Of a DNA stretch of 6,306 nucleotides, positions 1-5,444 are shown in pieces. The stretch is from Candidatus Peregrinibacteria bacterium. Its GTDB lineage: Bacteria; Patescibacteriota; Gracilibacteria; UBA1369; UBA12463. Location of the stretch: the NCBI GenBank assembly GCA_016215735.1, contig JACRIA010000027.1, forward strand, positions 1-6,306, in the 5' to 3' direction. The stretch's first letter is position 1. Each line of letters starts with the position of its first letter. The translations under genes and the position numbers were made by a program. The notes beneath the pieces were generated by a model. The model had not been told where the DNA came from, ran no database searches, and saw nothing but the letters and a program-made list of their open reading frames with translations.

Positions 1-416
1 TGCGCCGAAATTTTCTGCGCCGTGTTTTAATTCCAAAAATTGAAAAATTAAATCCCAATTTCACTCGCGCAACAGCGCGAAAAGGTCAATATTTTAGGGA
101 AGCACATGGATTTTTATCGAATCTCGCGGAAAATTGGATTAAAAATAACTGCCGGCAGTCTAAATCAGGGCCGGCGCAGCCTCCGCGCCTAATCTGCAAC
201 GCAAAAAAACTTCGCAGCGAACCTGATTTTCTAAAAAAACTCATCATTGAAAAAATTTACGCCATATTCAATAAAAGCACCCGCGACCTTGAATCAATTC
301 ATGTCGAAGAAATTTTAAGTATCATCAACAAAAACATCGGCAACAAACAAAAACAAATCAGCAGCCGCATCGCAATAAAACTTCTCCGCGGAAAAACTAT
401 TTTTTGCAAACCTTGA
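1..416 (+). CDS. tilS: tRNA(Ile)-lysidine synthetase, C-terminal part (5' truncated by window)
   Basis: The reading frame is open from base 3 to the TGA at 414-416, giving 137 codons with no start inside the window. The first residues, RRNFLRRVLIPKIEKLNPNF, then TRATAR, match the TilS segment after the N-type ATP pyrophosphatase domain (compare RNFLR...ATAR of the E. coli protein, from memory). The C-terminal part (HVEEILSIINK, then SSRIAIKLLRGKTIFCKP) has the small basic domain layout that ends TilS. TilS uses ATP and lysine to convert C34 of tRNA-Ile(CAU) to lysidine, so the tRNA reads AUA; it is normally essential and cytosolic. The catalytic SGGxDS motif lies outside the window. A stretch near residues 50-72 (C-R-Q-S...L-R-S) is GC-rich, palindromic and unlike TilS; it may be an inserted repeat. 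Proximity to ftsH fits the common tilS-hpt-ftsH gene order. The 3' end overlaps the convergent small gene by 20 bp. Confidence 0.83.
   Translation, partial: RRNFLRRVLIPKIEKLNPNFTRATARKGQYFREAHGFLSNLAENWIKNNCRQSKSGPAQPPRLICNAKKLRSEPDFLKKLIIEKIYAIFNKSTRDLESIHVEEILSIINKNIGNKQKQISSRIAIKLLRGKTIFCKP
148..189. repeat. GC-rich palindromic segment inside tilS
   Basis: Bases 148-159 (ACTGCCGGCAGT) form a perfect 12-bp palindrome. They are followed by a possible hairpin with arms GGCGC (173-177) and GCGCC (185-189) around a 7-base loop. The local GC content is well above the AT-rich sequence on both sides. The segment is translated in frame within TilS into a Pro/Gln/Ser/Arg-rich stretch that I cannot align to the family. 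It could be an in-frame inserted repeat or only a divergent linker; no second copy is visible in this window. Confidence 0.35.
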
Positions 417-672
417 GCCAGATTTTCTTGAAAAACGGCAATGTTAGCGTCGAAAGCATAAAAGCAATTGACGGCACAATCGCGTTTAACCAAGGATTCT
501 GAATCTTAACTGCCCAAAGATAAATTCCAATCGCCAAGTAAGTGAAAAGTACAAGGAGAGCGCGGCGAGTGAAGCTGATTTCCCATCTTTTATCAGATTC
601 TACGCGCGCGTTTCTTTCTTTTATGGCATGAATTTCGGCCTCGAGGTTTTTAATTCTGTTTTCCATCGCCAA
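397..672 (-). CDS. small conserved-looking membrane protein with N-terminal coiled coil
   Basis: A 91-codon minus-strand frame; function unknown. Residues 3-27 are charged and heptad-like (MENRIKNLEAEIHAIKERN), suggesting a short coiled coil. Residues about 37-56 and 62-79 are hydrophobic helices, probably two membrane segments separated by a short NPWLN turn, followed by a basic tail (FKKIWLKVCKK). The segment W-E-I-S-F-T-R-R before helix 1 and N-A-I-V-P...S-T-L-T-L-P in helix 2 resemble a small hypothetical family I associate with CPR genomes; this is recollection, not a search. The start is ambiguous. A TTG at 672 has GAGG seven bases upstream; an ATG at 666 sits right after a TATAAT box on the minus strand (679-674) and would give 89 residues from a leaderless message. 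The gene is divergent from ftsH and convergent with tilS, overlapping its last 20 bp. It is real rather than a shadow because no plus-strand gene covers most of it. Confidence 0.72.
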   Translation of the reverse strand: MAMENRIKNLEAEIHAIKERNARVESDKRWEISFTRRALLVLFTYLAIGIYLWAVKIQNPWLNAIVPSIAFMLSTLTLPFFKKIWLKVCKK

Positions 673-673
673 A

Positions 674-679
674 ATTATA
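674..679 (-). promoter_or_regulatory. candidate -10 box for the small membrane protein gene
   Basis: The minus strand reads TATAAT at 679-674, a perfect -10 consensus, with GAGG just upstream of it. Transcription would start about 7 bases on, almost at the ATG at 666, so the message would be nearly leaderless. No good -35 lies at 16-18 bp; the nearest TTGACA-like match (TAGACA, 698-693) is only 13 bp away. Confidence 0.4.
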
Positions 680-689
680 CCTCAAAAAA

Positions 690-742
690 CCTTGTCTAAA
701 AACCCAAACAGCTATAAACTTATTAGGCGATAAAATTTACCT
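690..742 (+). promoter_or_regulatory. candidate promoter region of ftsH
   Basis: Two AT-rich -10 candidates lie in the short gap before ftsH: TATAAA at 713-718, with TTGTCT 15 bp upstream (692-697), and TAAAAT at 731-736, which would start transcription at about the ATG at 743. No Shine-Dalgarno sequence lies within 5-12 bases of the ATG; the only AGG is 15 bases away. A leaderless or near-leaderless ftsH message is therefore plausible. No CIRCE-type inverted repeat is present. Confidence 0.3.
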
Positions 743-3700
743 ATGCCTGATATTAAAATTCCCGAGCGCAAGCCGCGAAGCAGTATTCTTTACCTTATTA
801 TAATCGCACTTATTATAGCCGCAGTATTTTTTGTGATAAATCCAACAAGCGGAAATGGATCAACAAAAATTCCTCTGAATGTTTTTGTACAGCAAGTCCA
901 AAGCGGCACAGTAGAATCAGTAAAAATAATTAAAAACAAACTCGATATAACGTTAGTGGACAGCACAAAAGAAACAGTATACAAAGACCAGAATGAAGAT
1001 GTGTACGGAATGCTTGAAAAAGCAGGCGTAAGCAAAGAAAAAATCGCGGCGCTTAATATTGAAGTCGTACCAACCGAAAGCAGCGATTTTTGGCTTAATC
1101 TTCTCATAAGCGCCATACCGTTTTTGCTGATAATCGGGTTTTTTGTGTTCATGATGCGTTCGGCGCAGAGCGCAAATAATCAGGCGCTTTCATTTGGAAA
1201 ATCCAAAGCGCGGCTTGTGGAAGGCGAAAAACAAAAAACAACTTTTGAAGATGTTGCCGGCGCAAGAGAAGCAAAAGAAGAACTCATGGAAATAGTGGAT
1301 TTTCTGAAAATGCCGGGGAAATATACATCTCTTGGCGCGAAAATTCCAAAAGGAGTGCTGCTGATTGGACCTCCTGGATGCGGAAAATGTGTGACAGGAG
1401 ACACTATGATATTAACGAATAAAGGACCTCTAAAAATCAAGGATGTCCCTAAATACTTTTCTGTGGATTCTAAAAATAAAGTCTTCGGAGCGCGCGTAGG
1501 TTCGATTTCGCCGAATCCCTTTTCAGCCGTACAGTCAAAAGCAACCCACTGGTATGACCTAAAAGAGGCAAAAATTCTGAATATAAAAACGCGGCTCGGC
1601 TATTCAATATCAGGAACTTATGAACACCCTATCTTGGCTGTATCAAACGATGGAGATTTGGTTTTTAAACGGCTGGATCAGTTAAAGCTTGGCGATTTTG
1701 CCTGTACCAAATACAACAATCAATTATTCGGCAACCAAGATTCCATTTCCAAAGATACGGCTTATATCCTTGGTTTATTTACAGGTGATGGGTGCGCAAC
1801 CATAAAAGACAGAATAGCTTTCAGCACAAAAGACAGGGAATTTTTAAATTTTGTTAAAAAATATTTTAAAAAGCAGTATAACTATAAATTGAGAAAAGCG
1901 TCGGGCAAGTATGATTATGAAATATGCCGGCGGGATATAGTGAGGTACTTGCGTGAACAAGGACTGTTGGCACTTTACGCAAAAGATAAGGAAATTCCAG
2001 ATTCGATTCTGTTATCCTCAAAACCGATAGTCGTATCTTTTTTACAAGGTCTATTTGATACAGATGGATATGTAGAAGTGAAAAGAGGATGTGTTTTGTT
2101 CTCAAGCAGCAGCGAGAAAATGGTTAAACAAATTGGAACGATATTGCTGAATCTAGGCATTGTTAACCATTATTACACTAGGCCGATTATAAAATATAAT
2201 CATCTGCAGTATTATATTGAGATTTCTGGCGATTTTCTGCTGAATTTTGAAAAAGAGGCGGGATTTAGATTGAAAAGAAAAAAGGAAGCGCTAAAAAAAT
2301 GTTTATCAAAAACAAGAAACACGAATGTCAACATCGTTCCGAATCAACATTTCAATATCAAACGTATTTGGCAGTTCTTAGTTCAAAGCGGCTCAAAACC
2401 GTCTTTGAAAATCACATCTACTTTTCACAAAAATATATTGAGATATATAAACCAAAATCGCAGGCCAAGTGTTTTTGCTTTGAAAAAATTTGTTGATATA
2501 TGCCACAGAATAAATCCGCGGGTAAATGAATTGGAAGAATACAAACATCTCAAGCTCCTGGCAAACAGTCAGATATTCTTTTCGCCGGTTGTTGCGATCA
2601 ACAAAGGAAGGGATCGAGTATATGATTTCACTGTAAAAAATATTCACAATTTCCTGGCTAATGGTTTCGTCAGCCACAATACTTTGCTCGCTAGGGCTGT
2701 CGCGGGTGAAGCTAATGTGCCATTTTTCAATATTTCCGGCTCGGAATTCGTGGAAATGTTTGTCGGAGTCGGCGCGAGCAGAGTCCGCGATTTATTTAAA
2801 AGAGCAAAACGAAACGCGCCGTGCATCGTATTCATCGATGAAATAGACGCTGTTGGCAGACACAGAGGAGCCGGAATGGGCGGCGGACACGATGAACGCG
2901 AACAAACTCTCAATCAAATTCTTACGGAAATGGACGGATTTGAACAAGGAACAAATGTGATTGTAATGAGCGCCACAAACAGGCCTGATATTTTGGATCC
3001 AGCGCTTCTCCGGCCGGGCCGTTTTGACAGACGCATAACAGTAGATGCGCCGGATATAAAAGAGCGCGAGGAAATTTTACAGATTTATGCGAGAAATAAG
3101 CCATTAGACAGTAATGTTGAATTAGGCAAAATAGCAAAAACAACGCCTGGTTTTACAGGAGCTGACCTTGAAAATCTTATGAATGAAGCCGCGATTTTAG
3201 CAGCGCGCAAAAACAGCAAAATCGTCACAATGCATGAAATTGAAATGGCAACTGAAAAAGTGATAATGGGCCCGGAAAGAAAATCCCGCATATTAAGCAA
3301 ACATGAAAAAAGTATCACGGCTCATCACGAAGTCGGCCACGCGGTTACAGCACACGCTCTGCCAAATTGCGATCCAGTGCACAAAATTTCAATTGTATCG
3401 CGCGGAATGGCGCTTGGCGTTACGTGGTTTATGCCTGAAGAAGACAAGCATTTATATTCAAAGAGGAAATTTGAATCAGAACTCACGTCGCTAATGGGCG
3501 GATACGCAACTGAACAAATGATTTTCGGCGATATCACAACCGGAGCGTCGAATGATCTTGAAAGAGCAACAAATGTCGCACGCAGAATGGTAACGGAATA
3601 CGGAATGAGCGATCTCGGTCCAATAACATTTGGCGAACCCAATAAAGAAATTTTCCTTGGCCGCGACTTTGGCCACATGAGAAATTATTCAGAAGAAATT

Positions 3701-4018
3701 GCCTCTAAAATAGATGGGGAAGTTAAAAAAATCGTGGAAAAGGCTTATGAAACAGCAAAAACCATTGTTGCGGAAAATAAAGATTTGATTAAAAAAATCG
3801 CGAAAAATCTTATTAATAAAGAAACTATCACGCGTGAGGAATTTTTAACGTATTTTGGGGAACACGCGCACGAAGCGCGCAGCAAAGCAGACGCAAAAAA
3901 AACGCATGCGCACCATGCTAAAAAATCCGCGCCACACGCGCACACACCAGCCGCGAAAAAATCTCCAGTCAAAATTAAACGCCACGCCGTCCCGCCTTGG
4001 CGGACACAGGCGCTATAA
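743..4018 (+). CDS. ftsH: ATP-dependent zinc metalloprotease FtsH, intein-containing precursor
   Basis: The precursor is 1091 residues; removing the intein (216-646) leaves a 660-residue FtsH, normal for the family. Two membrane helices (about 14-33 and 117-138) flank an extracytoplasmic domain. The AAA+ domain begins at FEDVAGAREAKEEL (168-181), has Walker A GPPGCGK (209-215) continued by T647 after the intein, a pore motif F-V-G (673-675), Walker B with FIDE (697-700), and the second region of homology with arginine fingers R757 and R760. The protease domain has HEVGH (862-866) and the third zinc ligand D938 in ASND. FtsH is a hexameric membrane protease that degrades misfolded membrane proteins and unstable regulators. 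All catalytic residues are intact. The tail after about 1040 is rich in His, Ala and Lys, and its last ten or so residues and stop come from a palindromic repeat. The start ATG fits because the first helix follows directly. Confidence 0.96.
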   Translation: MPDIKIPERKPRSSILYLIIIALIIAAVFFVINPTSGNGSTKIPLNVFVQQVQSGTVESVKIIKNKLDITLVDSTKETVYKDQNEDVYGMLEKAGVSKEKIAALNIEVVPTESSDFWLNLLISAIPFLLIIGFFVFMMRSAQSANNQALSFGKSKARLVEGEKQKTTFEDVAGAREAKEELMEIVDFLKMPGKYTSLGAKIPKGVLLIGPPGCGKCVTGDTMILTNKGPLKIKDVPKYFSVDSKNKVFGARVGSISPNPFSAVQSKATHWYDLKEAKILNIKTRLGYSISGTYEHPILAVSNDGDLVFKRLDQLKLGDFACTKYNNQLFGNQDSISKDTAYILGLFTGDGCATIKDRIAFSTKDREFLNFVKKYFKKQYNYKLRKASGKYDYEICRRDIVRYLREQGLLALYAKDKEIPDSILLSSKPIVVSFLQGLFDTDGYVEVKRGCVLFSSSSEKMVKQIGTILLNLGIVNHYYTRPIIKYNHLQYYIEISGDFLLNFEKEAGFRLKRKKEALKKCLSKTRNTNVNIVPNQHFNIKRIWQFLVQSGSKPSLKITSTFHKNILRYINQNRRPSVFALKKFVDICHRINPRVNELEEYKHLKLLANSQIFFSPVVAINKGRDRVYDFTVKNIHNFLANGFVSHNTLLARAVAGEANVPFFNISGSEFVEMFVGVGASRVRDLFKRAKRNAPCIVFIDEIDAVGRHRGAGMGGGHDEREQTLNQILTEMDGFEQGTNVIVMSATNRPDILDPALLRPGRFDRRITVDAPDIKEREEILQIYARNKPLDSNVELGKIAKTTPGFTGADLENLMNEAAILAARKNSKIVTMHEIEMATEKVIMGPERKSRILSKHEKSITAHHEVGHAVTAHALPNCDPVHKISIVSRGMALGVTWFMPEEDKHLYSKRKFESELTSLMGGYATEQMIFGDITTGASNDLERATNVARRMVTEYGMSDLGPITFGEPNKEIFLGRDFGHMRNYSEEIASKIDGEVKKIVEKAYETAKTIVAENKDLIKKIAKNLINKETITREEFLTYFGEHAHEARSKADAKKTHAHHAKKSAPHAHTPAAKKSPVKIKRHAVPPWRTQAL
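1388..2680 (+). mobile_element. LAGLIDADG intein in the FtsH Walker A motif
   Basis: A 431-residue in-frame intein starts at C216 and ends at N646. Splicing motifs are complete: block A with Cys1 (CVTGDTMILT), block B with T292 and H295 (GTYEHPIL), block F (VYDFTVKNIHNFLANG, 626-641) and block G with penultimate His and terminal Asn (VSHN), followed by Thr as the +1 nucleophile. This is a class 1 layout. Between them are two dodecapeptide motifs, LGLFTGDG (343-350) and LQGLFDTDG (434-442), with acidic residues D349 and D441 kept, so the homing endonuclease may be active. The insertion point, GK/T of the P-loop, is a favoured intein site in other ATPases such as archaeal replication factor C. 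Sampled 60-base rows are 28-37% GC, against 47-52% in sampled downstream ftsH rows, consistent with horizontal entry. The stretch at about 443-624 is long and contains helical sequence that may be extra DNA-binding structure. Confidence 0.95.
3983..4018 (+). repeat. palindromic repeat copy 1, coding the FtsH C-terminus
   Basis: A 36-base unit beginning CACGCCGTCC and ending GGCGCTATAA. Its core CCGCC-TT-GGCGG (3992-4003) is an inverted repeat. It matches copy 2, 51 bases downstream, except for the six bases around the loop. Read in the ftsH frame it gives HAVPPWRTQAL and the TAA stop (4016-4018), so the last codons of FtsH come from the repeat. Confidence 0.8.
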
Positions 4019-4033
4019 ACAAAGCGTCGCGAA

Positions 4034-4070
4034 CACGCCGTCCGCCATAGGCGGACACAGGCGCTATAAT
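4034..4070 (+). repeat. palindromic repeat copy 2
   Basis: Same unit as copy 1, with a cleaner hairpin: arms GTCCGCC (4040-4046) and GGCGGAC (4050-4056), loop ATA, then ACAGGCGC and TATAAT (4065-4070). No T-run follows, so it is not a classical intrinsic terminator on the plus strand. It fills most of the ftsH-sHsp gap. Confidence 0.8.
4065..4070 (+). promoter_or_regulatory. candidate -10 box for the sHsp gene, carried by repeat copy 2
   Basis: TATAAT is a perfect -10 consensus and would start transcription near 4077, leaving a leader of about 30 bases before the ATG at 4107. The -35 position falls inside the repeat hairpin (CCGCCA) and does not resemble TTGACA. The leader has no clear Shine-Dalgarno site and no HrcA/CIRCE element. 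Confidence 0.4.
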
Positions 4071-4106
4071 ATAAATAAAGAATTAAAGCAACACCATTAA
4101 ATAATC

Positions 4107-4496
4107 ATGGCAATTATCAAAAAAACACCTATTTTAAATGCGCCTTCGGCGCTGTCTGATGAAGGACAAATTGCTCTCGACGTCTATCAGACAAAAGATA
4201 AAATCATAGTCCTCTGCCCTGTTGCCGGAATCAATCCTGACGATATTTCAATAGGCATTACCGACGATGTTTTAACTATAAAAGGAGAACGCCAATATGA
4301 AGAGGAGGTCGCGGAAAAAGATTATTATGCGAAGGAATGTTACTGGGGAAGTTTTTCGCGCTCGATTATTCTACCTTCAAGCGTTGATAAATCCAGAATT
4401 TCAGCGTCTTTTAACAAACAAAATATTCTACGTATCGAAATCCCGCGCCTTGAAGAAGTAAGTACAAAATCCATCCGCATAAAGAAAGAGGAATAG
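4107..4496 (+). CDS. small heat-shock protein, Hsp20/alpha-crystallin family
   Basis: The product has 129 residues, short but normal for bacterial sHsps. An alpha-crystallin domain covers about residues 22-113: LDVYQTKDKIIVLCPVAGI, then DDISIGITDDVLTIKGER (45-62), the conserved W-G-S-F-R-like segment YWGSFSRSIILPSSVD (79-94), and the strand around NILRIEIPR (106-114). The C-terminal I-R-I (123-125) is the I-x-I motif that docks into neighbouring domains during oligomer assembly. The short N-terminal arm (about 20 residues) suggests a modest-sized oligomer. sHsps hold unfolding cytosolic proteins without using ATP, for later refolding or degradation. It follows ftsH by 88 bp, so a chaperone and a quality-control protease are adjacent, but whether they share a transcript cannot be seen. 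Palindromic repeats flank the gene on both sides. No strong ribosome binding site is visible. Confidence 0.92.
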   Translation: MAIIKKTPILNAPSALSDEGQIALDVYQTKDKIIVLCPVAGINPDDISIGITDDVLTIKGERQYEEEVAEKDYYAKECYWGSFSRSIILPSSVDKSRISASFNKQNILRIEIPRLEEVSTKSIRIKKEE

Positions 4497-4531
4497 GCCG
4501 TCCGCCTGAGGCGGGCACAGGCCCATATAAA
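4497..4531 (+). repeat. palindromic repeat copy 3 with TATAAA
   Basis: The unit begins immediately after the sHsp stop codon. Arms GTCCGCC (4500-4506) and GGCGGGC (4510-4516) enclose a TGA loop, with one G-U pair. It continues CACAGGCCCA and TATAAA (4526-4531), matching copies 1 and 2. The TATAAA could be a -10 box for galU, starting near 4538, but no matching -35 is seen. Confidence 0.75.
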
Positions 4532-4537
4532 TAAAAA

Positions 4538-4557
4538 CGTCCCGCCCTGGCGGGGCA
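4538..4557 (+). repeat. palindromic repeat copy 4, hairpin before galU
   Basis: A shortened unit: GTCCCGC (4539-4545) can pair with GCGGGGC (4550-4556) around a 4-base loop. It lacks the TATAA extension. The G-rich 3' arm ends seven bases before the galU ATG and is the only Shine-Dalgarno-like sequence there, so the hairpin could cover the ribosome binding site. Regulation is inferred, not shown. Confidence 0.6.
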
Positions 4558-4562
4558 ACCAT

Positions 4563-5444
4563 ATGAAGCAATCAATCACAAAAGCAGTTTTTCCAGCAGC
4601 CGGATTCGGCACAAGGTTTCTGCCAATCACAAAATCCCAGCCAAAAGAAATGCTGCCGATTGTGGACAAACCTGTAATTCAATATCTTGTTGAAGAAGCT
4701 GTCGCAAGCGGAATAAAAGACATTATTATCGTCACAGGCCGCGGAAAACGCGCGATTGAAGATCATTTTGATTATTCACCGGAGCTCGAAAATAATCTGG
4801 TTGAAAAAGGAAAACATAGCCTTCTCAAAGAAGTGCGGCAAATCCCGCGCCTCGCAAATTTTATTTATGCGCGCCAACCATATCCGCTTGGAGACGGCCA
4901 CGCTGTTTTATGCGCAGAAGGATCACTAAATGGTGAACCATTCGCGATAATGTTTGGCGACGATATTATTGATTCTGATATTCCGGCATTAAAACAGCTC
5001 ATTCAAGCTTATGAAAAAACAAAATCGCCTATTATCGGACTTCAACGCGTTCCAAAATCAGAAGTAAGTTCATATGGAATTATTGAACCGATAAATTCAA
5101 ATGGCCGGCTTCATCAAATAAAATCTCTTATTGAAAAACCGTCTCCAAATAAAGCGCCTTCAAATCTCGGAATTATCGGAAAATATATTGTGACACCGGA
5201 TATTATTCCCGCGCTCAAAAAAGCAAAACCATCGCACGGCGGTGAAATCCGGCTTATTGACGGTTTCCGCGAATTAATTAAAACGCGTCCTATTTACGGA
5301 TATGAAATTGAAGGAACCCGCTATGACACAGGCGATAAAATCGGCCTATTAAAAGCAACAATCGACTTCGCATTAAAACGGCCTGACACAGGCCCAGAAA
5401 TACGAAAGCATTTTGCTAAAATGTGCAAAATCAAATTTAAATGA
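4563..5444 (+). CDS. galU: UTP--glucose-1-phosphate uridylyltransferase
   Basis: The 293-residue product has the usual bacterial GalU length. It makes UDP-glucose and pyrophosphate from UTP and glucose-1-phosphate in the cytosol, feeding glycan and cell-envelope synthesis. The nucleotide-binding signature is at the N-terminus: AAGFGTRFLPITKSQPKEML (12-31) with the G-x-G-T-R core. FGDDIID (131-137) holds the metal-binding acidic residue, EKP (191-193) the sugar-phosphate-binding lysine region, and GGEIRLIDG (226-234) and RYDTGDKIGLL (253-263) are typical of GalU rather than RfbA-type glucose-1-phosphate thymidylyltransferases. The ATG at 4563 puts the signature at the expected distance from the start. 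The stop TGA shares bases with the next ATG (ATGA), indicating translational coupling to the phosphoribosyltransferase gene. Related nucleotidyltransferases with other sugars are less likely given these motifs. Confidence 0.93.
   Translation: MKQSITKAVFPAAGFGTRFLPITKSQPKEMLPIVDKPVIQYLVEEAVASGIKDIIIVTGRGKRAIEDHFDYSPELENNLVEKGKHSLLKEVRQIPRLANFIYARQPYPLGDGHAVLCAEGSLNGEPFAIMFGDDIIDSDIPALKQLIQAYEKTKSPIIGLQRVPKSEVSSYGIIEPINSNGRLHQIKSLIEKPSPNKAPSNLGIIGKYIVTPDIIPALKKAKPSHGGEIRLIDGFRELIKTRPIYGYEIEGTRYDTGDKIGLLKATIDFALKRPDTGPEIRKHFAKMCKIKFK

Noticed and set aside
299..493. 64-codon minus-strand ORF beside the small membrane protein gene
   Set aside because: It overlaps the better-supported frame at 397-672 on the same strand and the tilS end, and shows no family features.
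2299..2496. 65-codon plus-strand ORF within the intein
   Set aside because: Out-of-frame shadow of the endonuclease region with no recognisable motif and no ribosome binding site.
1388..2680. Free-standing homing endonuclease gene or a broken ftsH
   Set aside because: The frame is continuous through both junctions and has complete splicing motifs at both ends, so it is an in-frame intein, not a separate gene or a disruption.
3325..3678. 117-codon minus-strand ORF opposite ftsH
   Set aside because: It lies wholly opposite conserved FtsH protease sequence, including the zinc motif, so it is a shadow frame.
4034..4070. Intrinsic terminator after ftsH
   Set aside because: The hairpin is strong, but ACAGGCGCTATAAT follows instead of a T-run, so classical rho-independent termination is not supported.
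3855..4100. 81-codon plus-strand ORF overlapping the ftsH end
   Set aside because: It is an out-of-frame reading of the low-complexity FtsH tail and the two repeat copies; its internal peptide repetition comes only from the DNA repeat.
4019..4106. CIRCE or other heat-shock operator before the sHsp gene
   Set aside because: No TTAGCACTC-N9-GAGTGCTAA-like inverted repeat is present; the only palindrome is the dispersed repeat.
3983..4557. CRISPR array from four similar repeats
   Set aside because: Spacing is irregular (51, about 460 and 40 bases), the units differ in loop and ends, one whole gene lies between them, and no cas gene is present.
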